Shown piece after piece: positions 1 to 8,473 of a stretch of 64,000 nucleotides of DNA. Each line of letters opens with the position of its first letter. Within the stretch, counting starts at the first letter, position 1. The notes beneath the pieces are model-generated. The model was not told where the DNA came from, searched no databases, and was given only the letters and a program-made list of their open reading frames with translations. The translations under genes and the position numbers were made by a program. This stretch comes from JAVEYA01 sp034003745 (lineage in GTDB: Bacteria > Bacillota > Peptococcia > DRI-13 > PHAD01): assembly GCA_034003745.1 (NCBI GenBank), contig JAVEYA010000001.1, positions 1-64,000 of the forward strand, given 5' to 3'.

Positions 1-358
1 CGCCAATGGCAATGGCCAGATGGGTTTTACCGGTACCGGGAGGGCCAATAAAGGCGATGTTCTCCTTTTTACGTATAAACTCGCAGGCGCCCAAATGGTA
101 AATGGTCTGCCGGTTTATGCTGGGCTGGTAATTGAAATTAAATTCCTCTATGGTTTTGCTCTGCGGGAATTTGGCCCGCTGCATACGTTTTTTGTTCCCA
201 TTGTTGGTCCGGTTCATTAATTCATCGTTAATCAATATCTCCAGAAACTCCTGATAGGCCAGTTTCTCCCGGATGGCCTGCTCGATCCGCATATCCGCCG
301 TCTTGATGATTCCGGAGAAATGCAGTTTTGTGAGCTTGTTCTGTAAGGCGTCATTCAC
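1..358 (-). CDS. istB: IstB-like helper ATPase of IS21, 3' part cut off by the window edge
   Basis: This is the ATP-binding helper that partners the IstA transposase. About 119 residues are visible. The N-terminal part reads LTKLHFSGIIKTADM, typical of the IstB N-terminal helical domain. A Walker A motif GPPGTGKTH follows with its lysine at about residue 111, so the Walker B and sensor motifs lie outside the window. I start it at the GTG at 356-358, which overlaps the end of istA (stop at 351-353), as is usual for translationally coupled istA-istB. The visible part is intact. Confidence 0.85.
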   Translation of the reverse strand, partial: MNDALQNKLTKLHFSGIIKTADMRIEQAIREKLAYQEFLEILINDELMNRTNNGNKKRMQRAKFPQSKTIEEFNFNYQPSINRQTIYHLGACEFIRKKENIAFIGPPGTGKTHLAIAIG

Positions 359-1832
359 GGCCGATCACCCCCAGGATGGTCATGTGCTGGTAATGGGACA
401 AGTCCCTGGCAATATTAATCCCCGTGGCGGCATGATCTTCAGCGATCTGCTTGTCATCGACAGGGAGACTGACCAGGCCGCGCTCACAGATCTTTTTGAC
501 CGTACCATAGGTGATGGACTCGTAGTAGAGCGCCCGACGGCAGGCCTGGTCAATTACATGGTCGGCATAGTTTTTTCTTAAGGCCAGCACGCCGGAGATG
601 TTGTGGTAAAGATATTTCCCTACCAGGCCTTTACGGCAGAAGGCATAGAAGAATTCCAGGGCGTGAGGGCCGATTTGTTACATTTCTTTTTCCTGCCTGG
701 ACAGGATTTCTACCGTGGTAATATTCTTGGATTCGGGATAATGCTCGTTGTTTGTGATATGCTCGCCCTTCGATTCCCGGCGGAGGTTATGGAGGGCAAT
801 CTCTTCGTTTTTGTAGAACACTTTGATCAGACGGTTGATTTCAATGACATCCACTTCGCAGCCGATATAGGCGTACGGGACAGAATAGTAGTTACCCCCA
901 TAGGCGATATGGCAATTGGGATGGACAATTGCCCGGGCCGTTTTGGAAAAGACGAAATCTTCCTGGGGCAGTTTTTGCAGTTTAGGCTTCTCCGCCTCTT
1001 CAAACAACTGGGCCGGCACCTTCTTGATGGTACCATGGAGACGTTTGTTGGCTGTCTCGTTCAGCCAATGAGACAGGAAGGCCCTTGCTTCCTCTATATC
1101 CTCAAAGTCCCGGCCTTTAAAGCAGTTGTCTTTGACATACTTCACAGTGGACTCCACTTTGCCTTTGTCGGTCGGCGTATAGACCCGGCAGGGCTGGGCG
1201 TAGAACCCGTAATGGGCGGCAAAAGCCGCATAGGTACGCTGTAGGACCGGTTCATAAAAGTCCGCCTCTACCACGGCGGCCTTCAGGTTATCGATTTTTA
1301 CGGTTTCCGGTACTCCTCCAAAGAAGTGAAATGCTTCAATATGACATTGGATAAAGGATTTTACGGACTGGTCAAACGCAATGCTCACGTACATATACCT
1401 TGAATAGCTAAGTACCATAACGAAAATCCAAGCCTTTTTCGGCTTCCCGTTAACTTTGATGGTCCCGATGTACCCGTAATCCACTTGGGCTTCTTCGCCG
1501 GGTAAGGCCATTAGGACCATGTACGCTTTAGGGGTAGTGGCCAGGAGTTTTCTGGCATAGTCTTTGACTGTGGTATAACTCCCCTTGTAATTGAACTCGT
1601 TGACTAAATCTTGATAAATCCGTTGCCTTGACAATCCTTTGTTGAGCTGAATCTCAATAAACTCCCGGTATTCATCCAATATGGACGGATGCGGCTTTTT
1701 GATTAGTTGTTCTTCCCCCCTTTCTTCGCTTTGGATGACTTTGCGTACTGTGTTCCTGCTGACCCCAAGGGTCCTGGCGATATTCGCCTTGCTGTACCCC
1801 TTTTTGTACAGCGATTTGATGGTTGTTTGCAT
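351..1832 (-). pseudogene. istA: IstA transposase of IS21 with an in-frame premature stop
   Basis: DDE-type transposase of the IS21 family, about 493 codons from an ATG at 1832 preceded by GGAGGT four bases upstream. The N-terminal helix-turn-helix (YSKANIARTLGVSRNTV), the catalytic core (Asp in VDYGYIG, Asp in KIDNLKAA, Glu in KGKVESTVKY) and the C-terminal Mu-like domain are all recognisable. A TAA codon at 678-680 follows EKEM, and the same frame resumes as QIGPHALEFF and runs to the true stop at 351-353. The region after the stop clearly belongs to IstA, so this is a nonsense mutation, not a frameshift. Unless the stop is read through or is a sequencing error, the transposase lacks its last about 108 residues. 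Confidence 0.85.
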
Positions 1833-1935
1833 CGCTACCTCCAGCATAAAAAAATTTCCCCTTTCGGGGGAGTTACCAAGCAAATATTATATCTGATACC
1901 TGCTCAATTTTCTCCGCCGAAAGTGCACATTTTTA

Positions 1936-2670
1936 TTATGCCGGTGACACTTTGCTTTCCGGATTGGCGCCGCGACATAAATACACGCTGAACTTGCACT
2001 CCTGGCGAAGCTTCTCAAATTCATAGGTATGGATAATGTCACCGTTGTTTTCAGAAACGCAGACCAGGCTGTCCTGGTCAAAGACGATCTCCTGGGGCAT
2101 ACCCCCCAGGTATCGGAAGCAGCGATGACAGGCTTGGACAAGTTCCGTGGCTTTAAATGGCCTGGATTGGGCTTCGGCGTATTTAAAGCGGGAGTGAGAG
2201 AGGACGAAAGCTGCAACATATACTTTTACCCGGTTGCCGTCAATGTCCCGCATCCATTTCTCACCGAAATCGGCCTGGAGCTGTTGGCCCATCGGAAGTT
2301 CCGGGACTGCCTCATATTCTCTCGGGTGGACGGTCTTCTTAATGTCATAGGTCTTCCGCAGGTCTTGGACAAAACGGCTGACGGTCCGTTCGCTGAATTC
2401 AGCGCTGTAATGCTCTTTCAGCCAGTCGCAGACCTGGGCGGAACTCATCGTCGGATAGCATTTCAGCCACCGGAGGATTATGTTCTCATATGCGCCTAAT
2501 ACCTTTGTCTTGGAGATATTAGCGGAATTAGACTCGTATTCGTCCGCTTTCATATCCCAGTAACGGTCGACTGTGCGGCGATTGATACTCAACTGTTTCG
2601 CCACTGCGGTTTTCTTGAATCCCTTTTCTTTAAGTTGCTGAATTTGACTGTACACACTGTATCCCTTCAT
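1936..2670 (-). pseudogene. istA: IstA transposase, truncated by insertion of another IS21
   Basis: 244 codons from an ATG at 2670 with a good GGAGGCGG ribosome binding site. It starts with a helix-turn-helix (KKTAVAKQLSINRRTV) and enters the DDE core (QADFGEKWM, Asp in EIVFDQDSLVCV). The family match ends at RGANPESK, just before the catalytic Glu that normally follows in a KGKIE-type motif. The last four residues (VSPA) and the stop are encoded by the inserted element. It is divergent from the inner istA, so this is insertion of one IS21 type into another, not a tandem duplication. The product cannot be an active transposase. Confidence 0.8.
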
Positions 2671-2797
2671 TTCTTGCCGCCTCCAATCGCTGGCGTAATT
2701 TTACCAGACGAATGAAGAACGTGCATTTATTGGCGGAAAAGTGTGCACTTTGTGGCGAGAAAGTGTGTATTTCTACTGGCGGAAATCTGTGCAGTTT
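1950..2797 (-). mobile_element. second IS21-family element (outer copy), interrupted by the inner one
   Basis: This holds the 5' part of another istA plus a left-end region (about 2700-2797) with repeated motifs of the type GTGCACTTT and TTTCCGCCA, as seen at IS21 termini where several transposase-binding repeats lie near the end. Copies can be read at about 2732-2750, 2752-2770 and 2778-2797. The outer boundary is therefore put near 2797. The rest of the element would lie beyond the inner copy and outside the window. Confidence 0.6.
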
Positions 2798-2800
2798 ATT

Positions 2801-2998
2801 TTACCATTCACAAAATTCGACCTCGACGGTATATGGATTTTTATCTCCTCGCATTTTAATGCCGTGAAAAATAATTTCGTCGATTAATTCCTTGGCATCA
2901 AGCAAATACTCTTTTTCGCTCAGAACGATATGCGCTCCGTATACATCACTCCGCAGGGATTCCATAAATATATCCCAGCCGCCGATAAAAATGTCCAT
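2801..2998 (-). CDS. hypothetical protein, possibly cut at its 3' end by the IS21 element
   Basis: A 65-residue acidic protein with the look of a real coding sequence (LSEKEYLLDAKELIDEIIFHG), but I do not recognise a family. No ribosome binding site is visible before the ATG at 2998. Its stop falls within a few bases of the proposed end of the IS21 element, so the natural C-terminus may have been replaced by the insertion. It lies head to head with the plus-strand zinc-motif gene, whose start overlaps it by a few bases if the 2991 start is right. It could also be a chance frame. Confidence 0.35.
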   Translation of the reverse strand: MDIFIGGWDIFMESLRSDVYGAHIVLSEKEYLLDAKELIDEIIFHGIKMRGDKNPYTVEVEFCEW

Positions 2999-3563
2999 AA
3001 ATAAGTTGACCGAAAACCCTGAATTTGTCTTTGCAAAGCTGAATTGTGGCCGCCCAGTAGCCTTGTTTGGCAGGGCTAAAGACGACCCTCGCTATAATGC
3101 TGAAACAGGCGCCTTTTCAGACGGACATCGTCTTGTCACAAGTCCTATCACAGCAGTCAAAGATGGAAAATACTATACCGAAAACACTATCTATAGACTT
3201 GACGAAAAAACGAAAAACGCAAAATTCCAAAAATGGTGCGAGGCAAATCAATATCAAAAAATTGGAATAAGCAGAGTACGGGAAAAAGAAGAACAGGGCG
3301 GTATGCTTCTTCGTCACATTTGCGAAAATTGCGGGAAAGATGAAATTTTAAGTTCTGAGGACGCTTATAAACTGGGATGGGACTACCCGCCCAAAATGGG
3401 AGATTTCACAATTATTTCACCGAGGACCTGTGGTGAGTGTGGCATAGAGACGACTCTCTGGTGGGAAATTACGTGCAACAAGACCCCTGTAGAACAACTA
3501 AGCGAAAAGCATCGGCAGACGCTTCAGCGGATTCTGACTGAGCCCGAGAGCATATTCCCATAA
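2991..3563 (+). CDS. hypothetical protein with two CxxC zinc-binding motifs
   Basis: About 190 residues from an ATG at 2991. The N-terminal half contains ALFGRAKDDPRY and DGHRLVTSPI, followed by a YYTENTIYRLDE stretch. The C-terminal half has CENCGKDE and CGECGIETT, which together could form a four-cysteine zinc knuckle. The start is uncertain: no ribosome binding site precedes 2991, and a TTG at 3009 is another option. It may be the surviving part of a longer gene. The setting next to IS elements and a toxin-antitoxin pair marks it as accessory. I can assign no function. Confidence 0.5.
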   Translation: MSINKLTENPEFVFAKLNCGRPVALFGRAKDDPRYNAETGAFSDGHRLVTSPITAVKDGKYYTENTIYRLDEKTKNAKFQKWCEANQYQKIGISRVREKEEQGGMLLRHICENCGKDEILSSEDAYKLGWDYPPKMGDFTIISPRTCGECGIETTLWWEITCNKTPVEQLSEKHRQTLQRILTEPESIFP

Positions 3564-3877
3564 AAAGCTTAAAAAAAGCAAAGCTTGATGTCTGCATCTA
3601 CCTGAAACAGGCGATGGCGGCGGGTAGTATAGCCTGCCTGTTGTATACTCATGGCATCAAAGGCAGATAATATTTCTATAAAAGAGGGTGCTGGACGCCA
3701 AAATCACTCAAGATTTCAACCGCCAGCACCCTCTTTATAGCTTTTAGAATTCTTCCAACCCTTTCTACACAAGGCCTTTCAGACCTTACAAAAGATAGGA
3801 CCCTAATTTTTTAGCGCCGCCTAGGCTGCTGTTAGCAAAATAGACCTATCTCTGTTTTTTCACATTAAGGAACACTT
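3564..3877. other. intergenic stretch with one long inverted repeat
   Basis: There is no convincing gene. A short plus-strand frame after 3578 (encoding AKLDVCIYLKQAM, then a stop at about 3670) may be a remnant. The only clear structure is the inverted repeat at 3677-3741, listed separately. Confidence 0.5.
3677..3741. repeat. long imperfect hairpin, possible bidirectional terminator or MITE-like end
   Basis: CTATAAAAGAGGGTGCTGG on the left is the reverse complement of CCAGCACCCTCTTTATAG on the right except for one extra A. The arms are about 18 bases with a 28-base spacer. Such a long spacer is unusual for a simple terminator. It sits between the end of the zinc-motif gene and the end of the antitoxin gene, so it could terminate both converging transcripts, or be the fused ends of a small mobile repeat. 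Confidence 0.6.
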
Positions 3878-4093
3878 TTATTTTGCCAGCTTGTAAAGAA
3901 TAAACTGGTTCAATGAAATACCCTCTTTTTTCGCATCCTCAATAAGTTCTTTATGAAGTGATTTCGGTACACGGAGAGATATTTTTCCGTTGTATTCTGT
4001 CCGCCCCGCTATCTTTAAAAGTTCCAAGTCTTCGGCTTCCGGTTCGACTTCAGGAATTGCTTTCAGTTTTTTTTCAAATTCACTCATATTCAT
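3878..4093 (-). CDS. HicB/Arc-type ribbon-helix-helix antitoxin
   Basis: 71 residues from an ATG at 4093, eight bases after GGAGG. The C-terminal half (ISLRVPKSLHKELIEDAKKEG, then SLNQFILYKLAK) is the ribbon-helix-helix pattern shared by short HicB-family antitoxins, which bind the toxin with one region and the operator with the RHH dimer. It lies 18 bases downstream of the RelE-like toxin on the same strand, so the pair is co-transcribed with the toxin first. It probably represses the promoter around 4361-4410. Confidence 0.8.
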   Translation of the reverse strand: MNMSEFEKKLKAIPEVEPEAEDLELLKIAGRTEYNGKISLRVPKSLHKELIEDAKKEGISLNQFILYKLAK

Positions 4094-4111
4094 AATCACG
4101 GCCTCCTTCGC

Positions 4112-4360
4112 TTAAATATGCTTATAAAATTCTCCGCGTGGATGTATAGCTTCAACAAGTATGATATTATTATTGATATCAATTGAGAATCCTATGCGGT
4201 AATGCTCAATTTTGAGCCTGTATAAGTCAGTTCCTTTGATTTTTTGAATATCACCCTCTAATTCTTTAAGCCTATCAATCGCTTTTTCTAGCTTTGCTCT
4301 TGTGTTTGCGTCAGCCTTTTTGAGATACTTTTTGGGTTGTCTACCGTATTCAATCTTCAT
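4112..4360 (-). CDS. RelE/ParE-family toxin (probable mRNA interferase)
   Basis: 82 residues, small and basic, with the RelE/ParE fold signature: an N-terminal YGRQPKKYLKKADANTR helix region, KAIDRLKELEGDIQKIKGTDLYRLKIEHYRIGF, then a beta strand ending EAIHPRGEFYKHI. A longer frame reaches 4420, but the ATG at 4360 has GAGGT four bases before it and starts with the typical MKIEYG strand. Whether it cuts ribosome-bound mRNA (RelE) or poisons gyrase (ParE) cannot be told from sequence. The Arg and Tyr residues in YRIGF and RGEFY favour the RelE type. Confidence 0.85.
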   Translation of the reverse strand: MKIEYGRQPKKYLKKADANTRAKLEKAIDRLKELEGDIQKIKGTDLYRLKIEHYRIGFSIDINNNIILVEAIHPRGEFYKHI

Positions 4361-4416
4361 TGAGTTACCTCGTATTGTCTTTGTATATAATATATTATGT
4401 AGTATTATATACTCTG

Positions 4417-4527
4417 TCAATTATTTTTTCGTTTCTCTTTTTGTATTTGTTTTCTTAGCTTGTCTACTGCTTTCTCATACGTTGCCTTGTTGATTTCCCA
4501 CGTTCGTATAAAATTTGTATAAGCGCC
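4417..4527 (-). pseudogene. possible C-terminal remnant of an unknown gene
   Basis: An open frame without a start encodes TWEINKATYEKAVDKLRKQ followed by a lysine-rich tail. It has protein-like helical composition and ends just before the toxin promoter region. It is too short to classify. It may be the tail of a lost gene of the accessory patch. Confidence 0.2.
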
Positions 4528-4985
4528 TTAACTATATGCAATCATACAATCGTCCTCCTAAAAAAACTAATTATAATTATGTCATTTTAATAATAGCAAT
4601 AAATATAACGGCTGTAATATACGTTGTATACGAAACATACACTAACACGACCGCGTTGAAGGTAATATACAATATATTGATGTTTTATGCGAAATTATTC
4701 ACGATAATTACTATATGTAGATTTTTGCAGCTTCCATATTTGAAACAATTTAATCATTACCACAATCCACGTAATCCCTTATAATAGATATTTTTGGAAC
4801 TTTTGTATGCTCTTTATCCTCTGTATATCCAAAAGCACATTTCGTGTCAAAAATGCAAAATAATGCCTTCCGTTACAAAGTGCAAATCTATAAAGAAAGG
4901 GTATTATCACTCAAAACTATCAAGAGATAATACCCTTACTTTTTTATTACTCTATACCCTCAAACCCTTGATATACAAAGGCTTT
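4528..4985. other. AT-rich intergenic region
   Basis: The region is strongly AT-rich compared with both flanks. The open frames in it (for example 4515-4784 on the plus strand) have no ribosome binding site and composition explained by AT bias. Apart from the hairpin at 4897-4936, I see nothing functional. The composition marks the right border of the accessory patch. Confidence 0.5.
4897..4936. terminator. hairpin terminator downstream of ppdK (bidirectional)
   Basis: AAGGGTATTATC pairs perfectly with GATAATACCCTT (12 base pairs, 16-base loop). Both outer flanks are T-rich in the direction of exit, so it can stop transcripts leaving ppdK on the minus strand and any plus-strand transcript from the accessory patch. 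Confidence 0.75.
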
Positions 4986-7664
4986 TTACCTCTGACCAAC
5001 CGAACCCGAACCGCCTTTTGATTGGTCTTTGTTGCTAATAGCCGCCTGGGCGGCGGCCAGCCGAGCGAGGGGGACCCTAAAGGGCGAGCAGCTGACATAG
5101 TCCAAGCCCAGGATGTGGCAGAATTCAACAGAATTGGGTTCACCGCCATGTTCGCCGCAGATGCCTACTTCCAACTCAGGCTTCGTCGAGCGGCCGTTCT
5201 TGACGGCCAGCTCCATCATTTTGCCGACCCCTTTTCTGTCTAAAACGATAAAGGGATTATTCTTCAGGATTTTCTTATCGAGATAATCGTTCATGAATTT
5301 GCCCTCCGCATCGTCGCGGGAGAAGCCCAACGTGGTCTGGGTCAGGTCGTTCGTGCCGAAGGAGAAGAAATCAGCGGCCTCGGCGATTTCGTCGGCCGTT
5401 ACGCAGGCCCGCGGCAGCTCAATCATGGTGCCCACCGTATAAGGAATCTTCACGCCGGTTTCCGCCATCACCTGAGCCGCCACATCTTCGACGTCTTTTC
5501 TAAGGAGGGTCAGCTCATTCTTATCGATGACCAGCGGAATTTCCACTTCCGGAATGACCTTATAGCCTTCTTTAATCAAGCGGGCGGAAGCCTGGAAGAT
5601 GGCTCTTGATTGCATCCGGTAAATCTCCGGCCAGGAGACGCCCAGGCGACAGCCGCGATGTCCCAGCATGGGGTTGAATTCATGCAGAGAGCGGGCTTTG
5701 GTCAGGATTTTCTGCAGTTCCGCGATTTTGTGGTCTTCTTTTTGGGCTCTCAGTTCAGCAATCTCTACTGCCAGTTCCTCCACATTGGGCAAGAACTCAT
5801 GCAGCGGCGGGTCCAGCAGGCGAATGGTCACAGGCAGGCTTTCCATCGCCTTTAATATGCCATAAAAGTCCTCTTCTTGTATCGGCAGCAGTTTGGCTAA
5901 AGCCTTTTCCCTGTCGGTGACGTTATCCGACATAATCATTTCCTGAACGATGGGCACGCGGTCCGGCGCCATAAACATATGCTCCGTGCGGCACAGGCCA
6001 ATGCCTTCCGCCCCGAATTCCCGGGCCTTTTCCGCATCCGGCGGATTGTCCGCGTTGGCTCTGACTTTAAGCTTTTTGGTTTCATTGGCCCAATCTAATA
6101 ATTGCTGGAATTCCCGGCTTAATTCCGGGTCAATCATCTTGACTGTACCCAGCATCACTTTGCCGGTGCTGCCGTCCAAAGAGATGATATCGCCTTCTTT
6201 GATAACCAAATCACCCACCCTGACCGTTCCGGATTCGTAATCAATCTTCAGAGCTTCACAGCCGCAGACACAGCATTTGCCCATACCGCGAGCTACTACA
6301 GCGGCGTGGGAAGTCATCCCGCCGCGGCTGGTGAGTATTCCCTGGGCGGCAACGATACCGTGGATATCATCCGGTGTAGTTTCGGTGCGGACCAGGAGGA
6401 CTTTCTTACCCTCCTTGGCCAAATCCTCCGCCTTGTCGGCATTGAGCACCACCTGGCCGGAAGCCGCGCCGGGAGAGGCCGGCAGGCCCGTAGCCACTAC
6501 CTTGAGTTCACAAGAAGGGTCAATGCGGCGGTGCAGGAGCTGGTCCAAAGAAGCGGGTTCCACCCTCAAGAGGGCTTCTTCTTTGGTGATGATACCCTCC
6601 GCTACCATGTCTACCGCTATTTTGACCGCAGCGCTGGCTGTGCGTTTGCCGTTTCTGGTCTGCAGCATATACAGCCGGCCATGCTCGATGGTAAACTCGA
6701 TATCCTGCACATCCCGGTAATGATTCTCCAGGACATGGCAGATTTCATTAAACTGTTTAAAAACTTCCGGATTCTCCAGGGCCAGTTTCTCTATGGTCTG
6801 CGGCGTACGAATCCCTGCGACAACGTCTTCGCCCTGGGCATTCATCAAAAATTCACCGTAGAGCTTCTTCTCGCCCGTGGAGGGGTTGCGCGTAAAGGCC
6901 ACGCCCGTGCCGGAATCATCGCCTTTGTTGCCGAAAACCATGGTTTGGACGTTAACTGCCGTCCCCAGATCAGCAGAAATATTATGGATTTTTCGGTAGA
7001 CATCGGCACGCGGATTGAACCAGGAAGAAAAGACCGCCCGGATGGCCATCAAGAGCTGTTCTTTCGGGTCCTGCGGGAAAGATTGCTCGGTGACGCGCTT
7101 GATAATCGTCTTATAGTCTTCAATCAGTTTTTCCAGAGCTTCCGGCGTGAGGTCCTTGTCCAGCTCCACATGGATTTCATGTTTTTTTCTTTCCAGCGCC
7201 GTTTCAAACTGGTAATGCTCCACGCCCATGACCACATCGCCGAACATCTGAATAAAGCGGCGGTAGCTGTCCAAGGCGAAACGCTTGTTATTCGTTTTTT
7301 TGATCAGGCCCTGGACTGTTTCATCATTGAGGCCAAGATTCAGAATTGTATCCATCATACCGGGCATAGACACCGGCGCGCCGGAGCGGACGGACACCAG
7401 GAGCGGGTCATTGACATCGCCGAATTTCTTGCCGGCCTGCTGCTCCACTTCTCCCATCTTGCCCCATAATTCTTCTTCCATTCCGGCGGGAAACTCTTTG
7501 CCTGCGGCAAAATATTGAATGCAGGTCTCAGTGGTAATGGTCAGGCCGGGAGGGACGGGAAGTCCGATATTGGTCATCTCCGCCAGATTTGCGCCCTTGC
7601 CGCCCAGCAGATTCTTCTTATCCGCACTACCTTCTTTAAACAAAAAAACATATTTGTTACTCAT
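4986..7664 (-). CDS. ppdK: pyruvate, phosphate dikinase
   Basis: 892 residues. It interconverts pyruvate, ATP and phosphate with PEP, AMP and pyrophosphate, in the cytoplasm. The N-terminal ATP-grasp domain starts with KNLLGGKGANLAEM. The swivelling phosphohistidine domain has GGMTSHAAVVARG, with His at about residue 453. The C-terminal PEP/pyruvate barrel contains GICGEHGG, with the catalytic Cys at about 836. The length is normal for PPDK, with a slightly extended polar tail after the AAAQAAI helix. The ATG is preceded by GGGGGGAG and overlaps the ppsR stop by four bases, so it is translated together with its regulator. In an anaerobe it may serve either pyrophosphate-linked glycolysis or gluconeogenesis. 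Confidence 0.98.
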   Translation of the reverse strand: MSNKYVFLFKEGSADKKNLLGGKGANLAEMTNIGLPVPPGLTITTETCIQYFAAGKEFPAGMEEELWGKMGEVEQQAGKKFGDVNDPLLVSVRSGAPVSMPGMMDTILNLGLNDETVQGLIKKTNNKRFALDSYRRFIQMFGDVVMGVEHYQFETALERKKHEIHVELDKDLTPEALEKLIEDYKTIIKRVTEQSFPQDPKEQLLMAIRAVFSSWFNPRADVYRKIHNISADLGTAVNVQTMVFGNKGDDSGTGVAFTRNPSTGEKKLYGEFLMNAQGEDVVAGIRTPQTIEKLALENPEVFKQFNEICHVLENHYRDVQDIEFTIEHGRLYMLQTRNGKRTASAAVKIAVDMVAEGIITKEEALLRVEPASLDQLLHRRIDPSCELKVVATGLPASPGAASGQVVLNADKAEDLAKEGKKVLLVRTETTPDDIHGIVAAQGILTSRGGMTSHAAVVARGMGKCCVCGCEALKIDYESGTVRVGDLVIKEGDIISLDGSTGKVMLGTVKMIDPELSREFQQLLDWANETKKLKVRANADNPPDAEKAREFGAEGIGLCRTEHMFMAPDRVPIVQEMIMSDNVTDREKALAKLLPIQEEDFYGILKAMESLPVTIRLLDPPLHEFLPNVEELAVEIAELRAQKEDHKIAELQKILTKARSLHEFNPMLGHRGCRLGVSWPEIYRMQSRAIFQASARLIKEGYKVIPEVEIPLVIDKNELTLLRKDVEDVAAQVMAETGVKIPYTVGTMIELPRACVTADEIAEAADFFSFGTNDLTQTTLGFSRDDAEGKFMNDYLDKKILKNNPFIVLDRKGVGKMMELAVKNGRSTKPELEVGICGEHGGEPNSVEFCHILGLDYVSCSPFRVPLARLAAAQAAISNKDQSKGGSGSVGQR

Positions 7665-8473
7665 TTTTCTCCCCCCCTATAATAGATGTGTAAAATCTTA
7701 TTGGCTGTCTCTTCAATGGCTTTATTGGACACATCAATCACCGGACAACCGATTCTATGCATAATTTCTTCCGCATATTCGATTTCCTGTAAAATTCTCG
7801 CCAAATCGGCATAATCGGCGTTAGGCGCCAATCCCAGCGCTTTCAAACGCTCCTGCCGGATAGGGGTTAATATCTCCGGTTTGACTGTCAAACCGATAAT
7901 TTTACGCGGGTTCACCTTGAACAGTTCTTCGGGGGGCTTGACCTCGGGCACCAACGGAATATTGGCCGCCTTAATTCTTTTATGGGCCAGATACATGCAC
8001 AGCGGCGTTTTCGAGGCACGGGAGACGCCCACCAGGACTACGTCGGCAAAATTAATGCCGCGGGGGTCTTTTCCGTCATCATATTTAACGGCAAATTCAA
8101 TGGCTTCAACGCGGCTGAAGTATTCCTCATCCAGCTTGTATAACAAGCCCGGCTCTAATCTCGGCTCTTTATGCGAAACCTTGGCGATAGCCTCCAGCAT
8201 GGGCCCCAATATATCTACCACAACGATATTATGCTTTTGGGCAACAGCCAGCAAATGCTCCCTGAGCTGAGGCAATACCAGGGTAAAAGCCACCAGAGCT
8301 TTATCCTCTACAGCTTCGGCCAGCACCTGGTCAATATATTCTTTGTTATTAACATAAGGTATTCTCTTGATATCCACATGGCCGGAATTAAACTGGCTGG
8401 CTGCTGCCTTGACCACGAATTCCGCAGTCTCACCCAAGGAGTCGGATAATACATAAATAATCGGGCTAACGAT
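7661..8473 (-). CDS. ppsR: PPDK regulatory protein (bifunctional ADP-dependent kinase/Pi-dependent phosphorylase)
   Basis: DUF299/PDRP family. It phosphorylates PPDK on a Thr next to the catalytic His using ADP, and reverses this with phosphate, switching the enzyme off and on. The P-loop GVSRASKTPLCMYLA and the C-terminal IDVSNKAIEETA motif are present. The first in-frame ATG/GTG/TTG is a TTG at 8437, but that would remove the conserved N-terminal IIYVLSDS strand and has no ribosome binding site. An AAGGGGGAG site at 8480-8488 has an ATC at 8471-8473 at ideal spacing, so I place the start there (about 270 residues, the family's usual length). This is inference; a sequencing error of ATG is the alternative. 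It overlaps ccpN and ppdK in one operon. Confidence 0.93.
   Translation of the reverse strand: MVSPIIYVLSDSLGETAEFVVKAAASQFNSGHVDIKRIPYVNNKEYIDQVLAEAVEDKALVAFTLVLPQLREHLLAVAQKHNIVVVDILGPMLEAIAKVSHKEPRLEPGLLYKLDEEYFSRVEAIEFAVKYDDGKDPRGINFADVVLVGVSRASKTPLCMYLAHKRIKAANIPLVPEVKPPEELFKVNPRKIIGLTVKPEILTPIRQERLKALGLAPNADYADLARILQEIEYAEEIMHRIGCPVIDVSNKAIEETANKILHIYYRGGEK

Larger units (their letters stand above)
1..1949 (-). mobile_element. IS21-family insertion sequence (inner copy), right part outside the window
   Basis: The minus strand carries the two-gene arrangement of IS21: a DDE transposase (istA) whose end overlaps the start of an AAA+ helper ATPase (istB). The left end is placed near 1949 because the host istA reading frame (next element) stops matching its family right after the residues NPESK, and element-like sequence starting TGTCACC begins there. 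A GTGCACTTT-type motif near the end (about 1921-1929) resembles the GTGCACTTT motifs at the end of the outer element. The far end and most of istB are beyond base 1, so terminal repeats and target duplication cannot be checked here. Confidence 0.8.

Noticed and set aside
4515..4784. AT-rich 89-codon plus-strand frame resembling a membrane protein
   Set aside because: No ribosome binding site, extreme AT bias explains the hydrophobic and Asn/Tyr-rich composition.
6306..7469. Long plus-strand open frame (387 codons) opposite ppdK
   Set aside because: It is the antisense shadow of a highly conserved gene, with no ribosome binding site and no recognisable domain.
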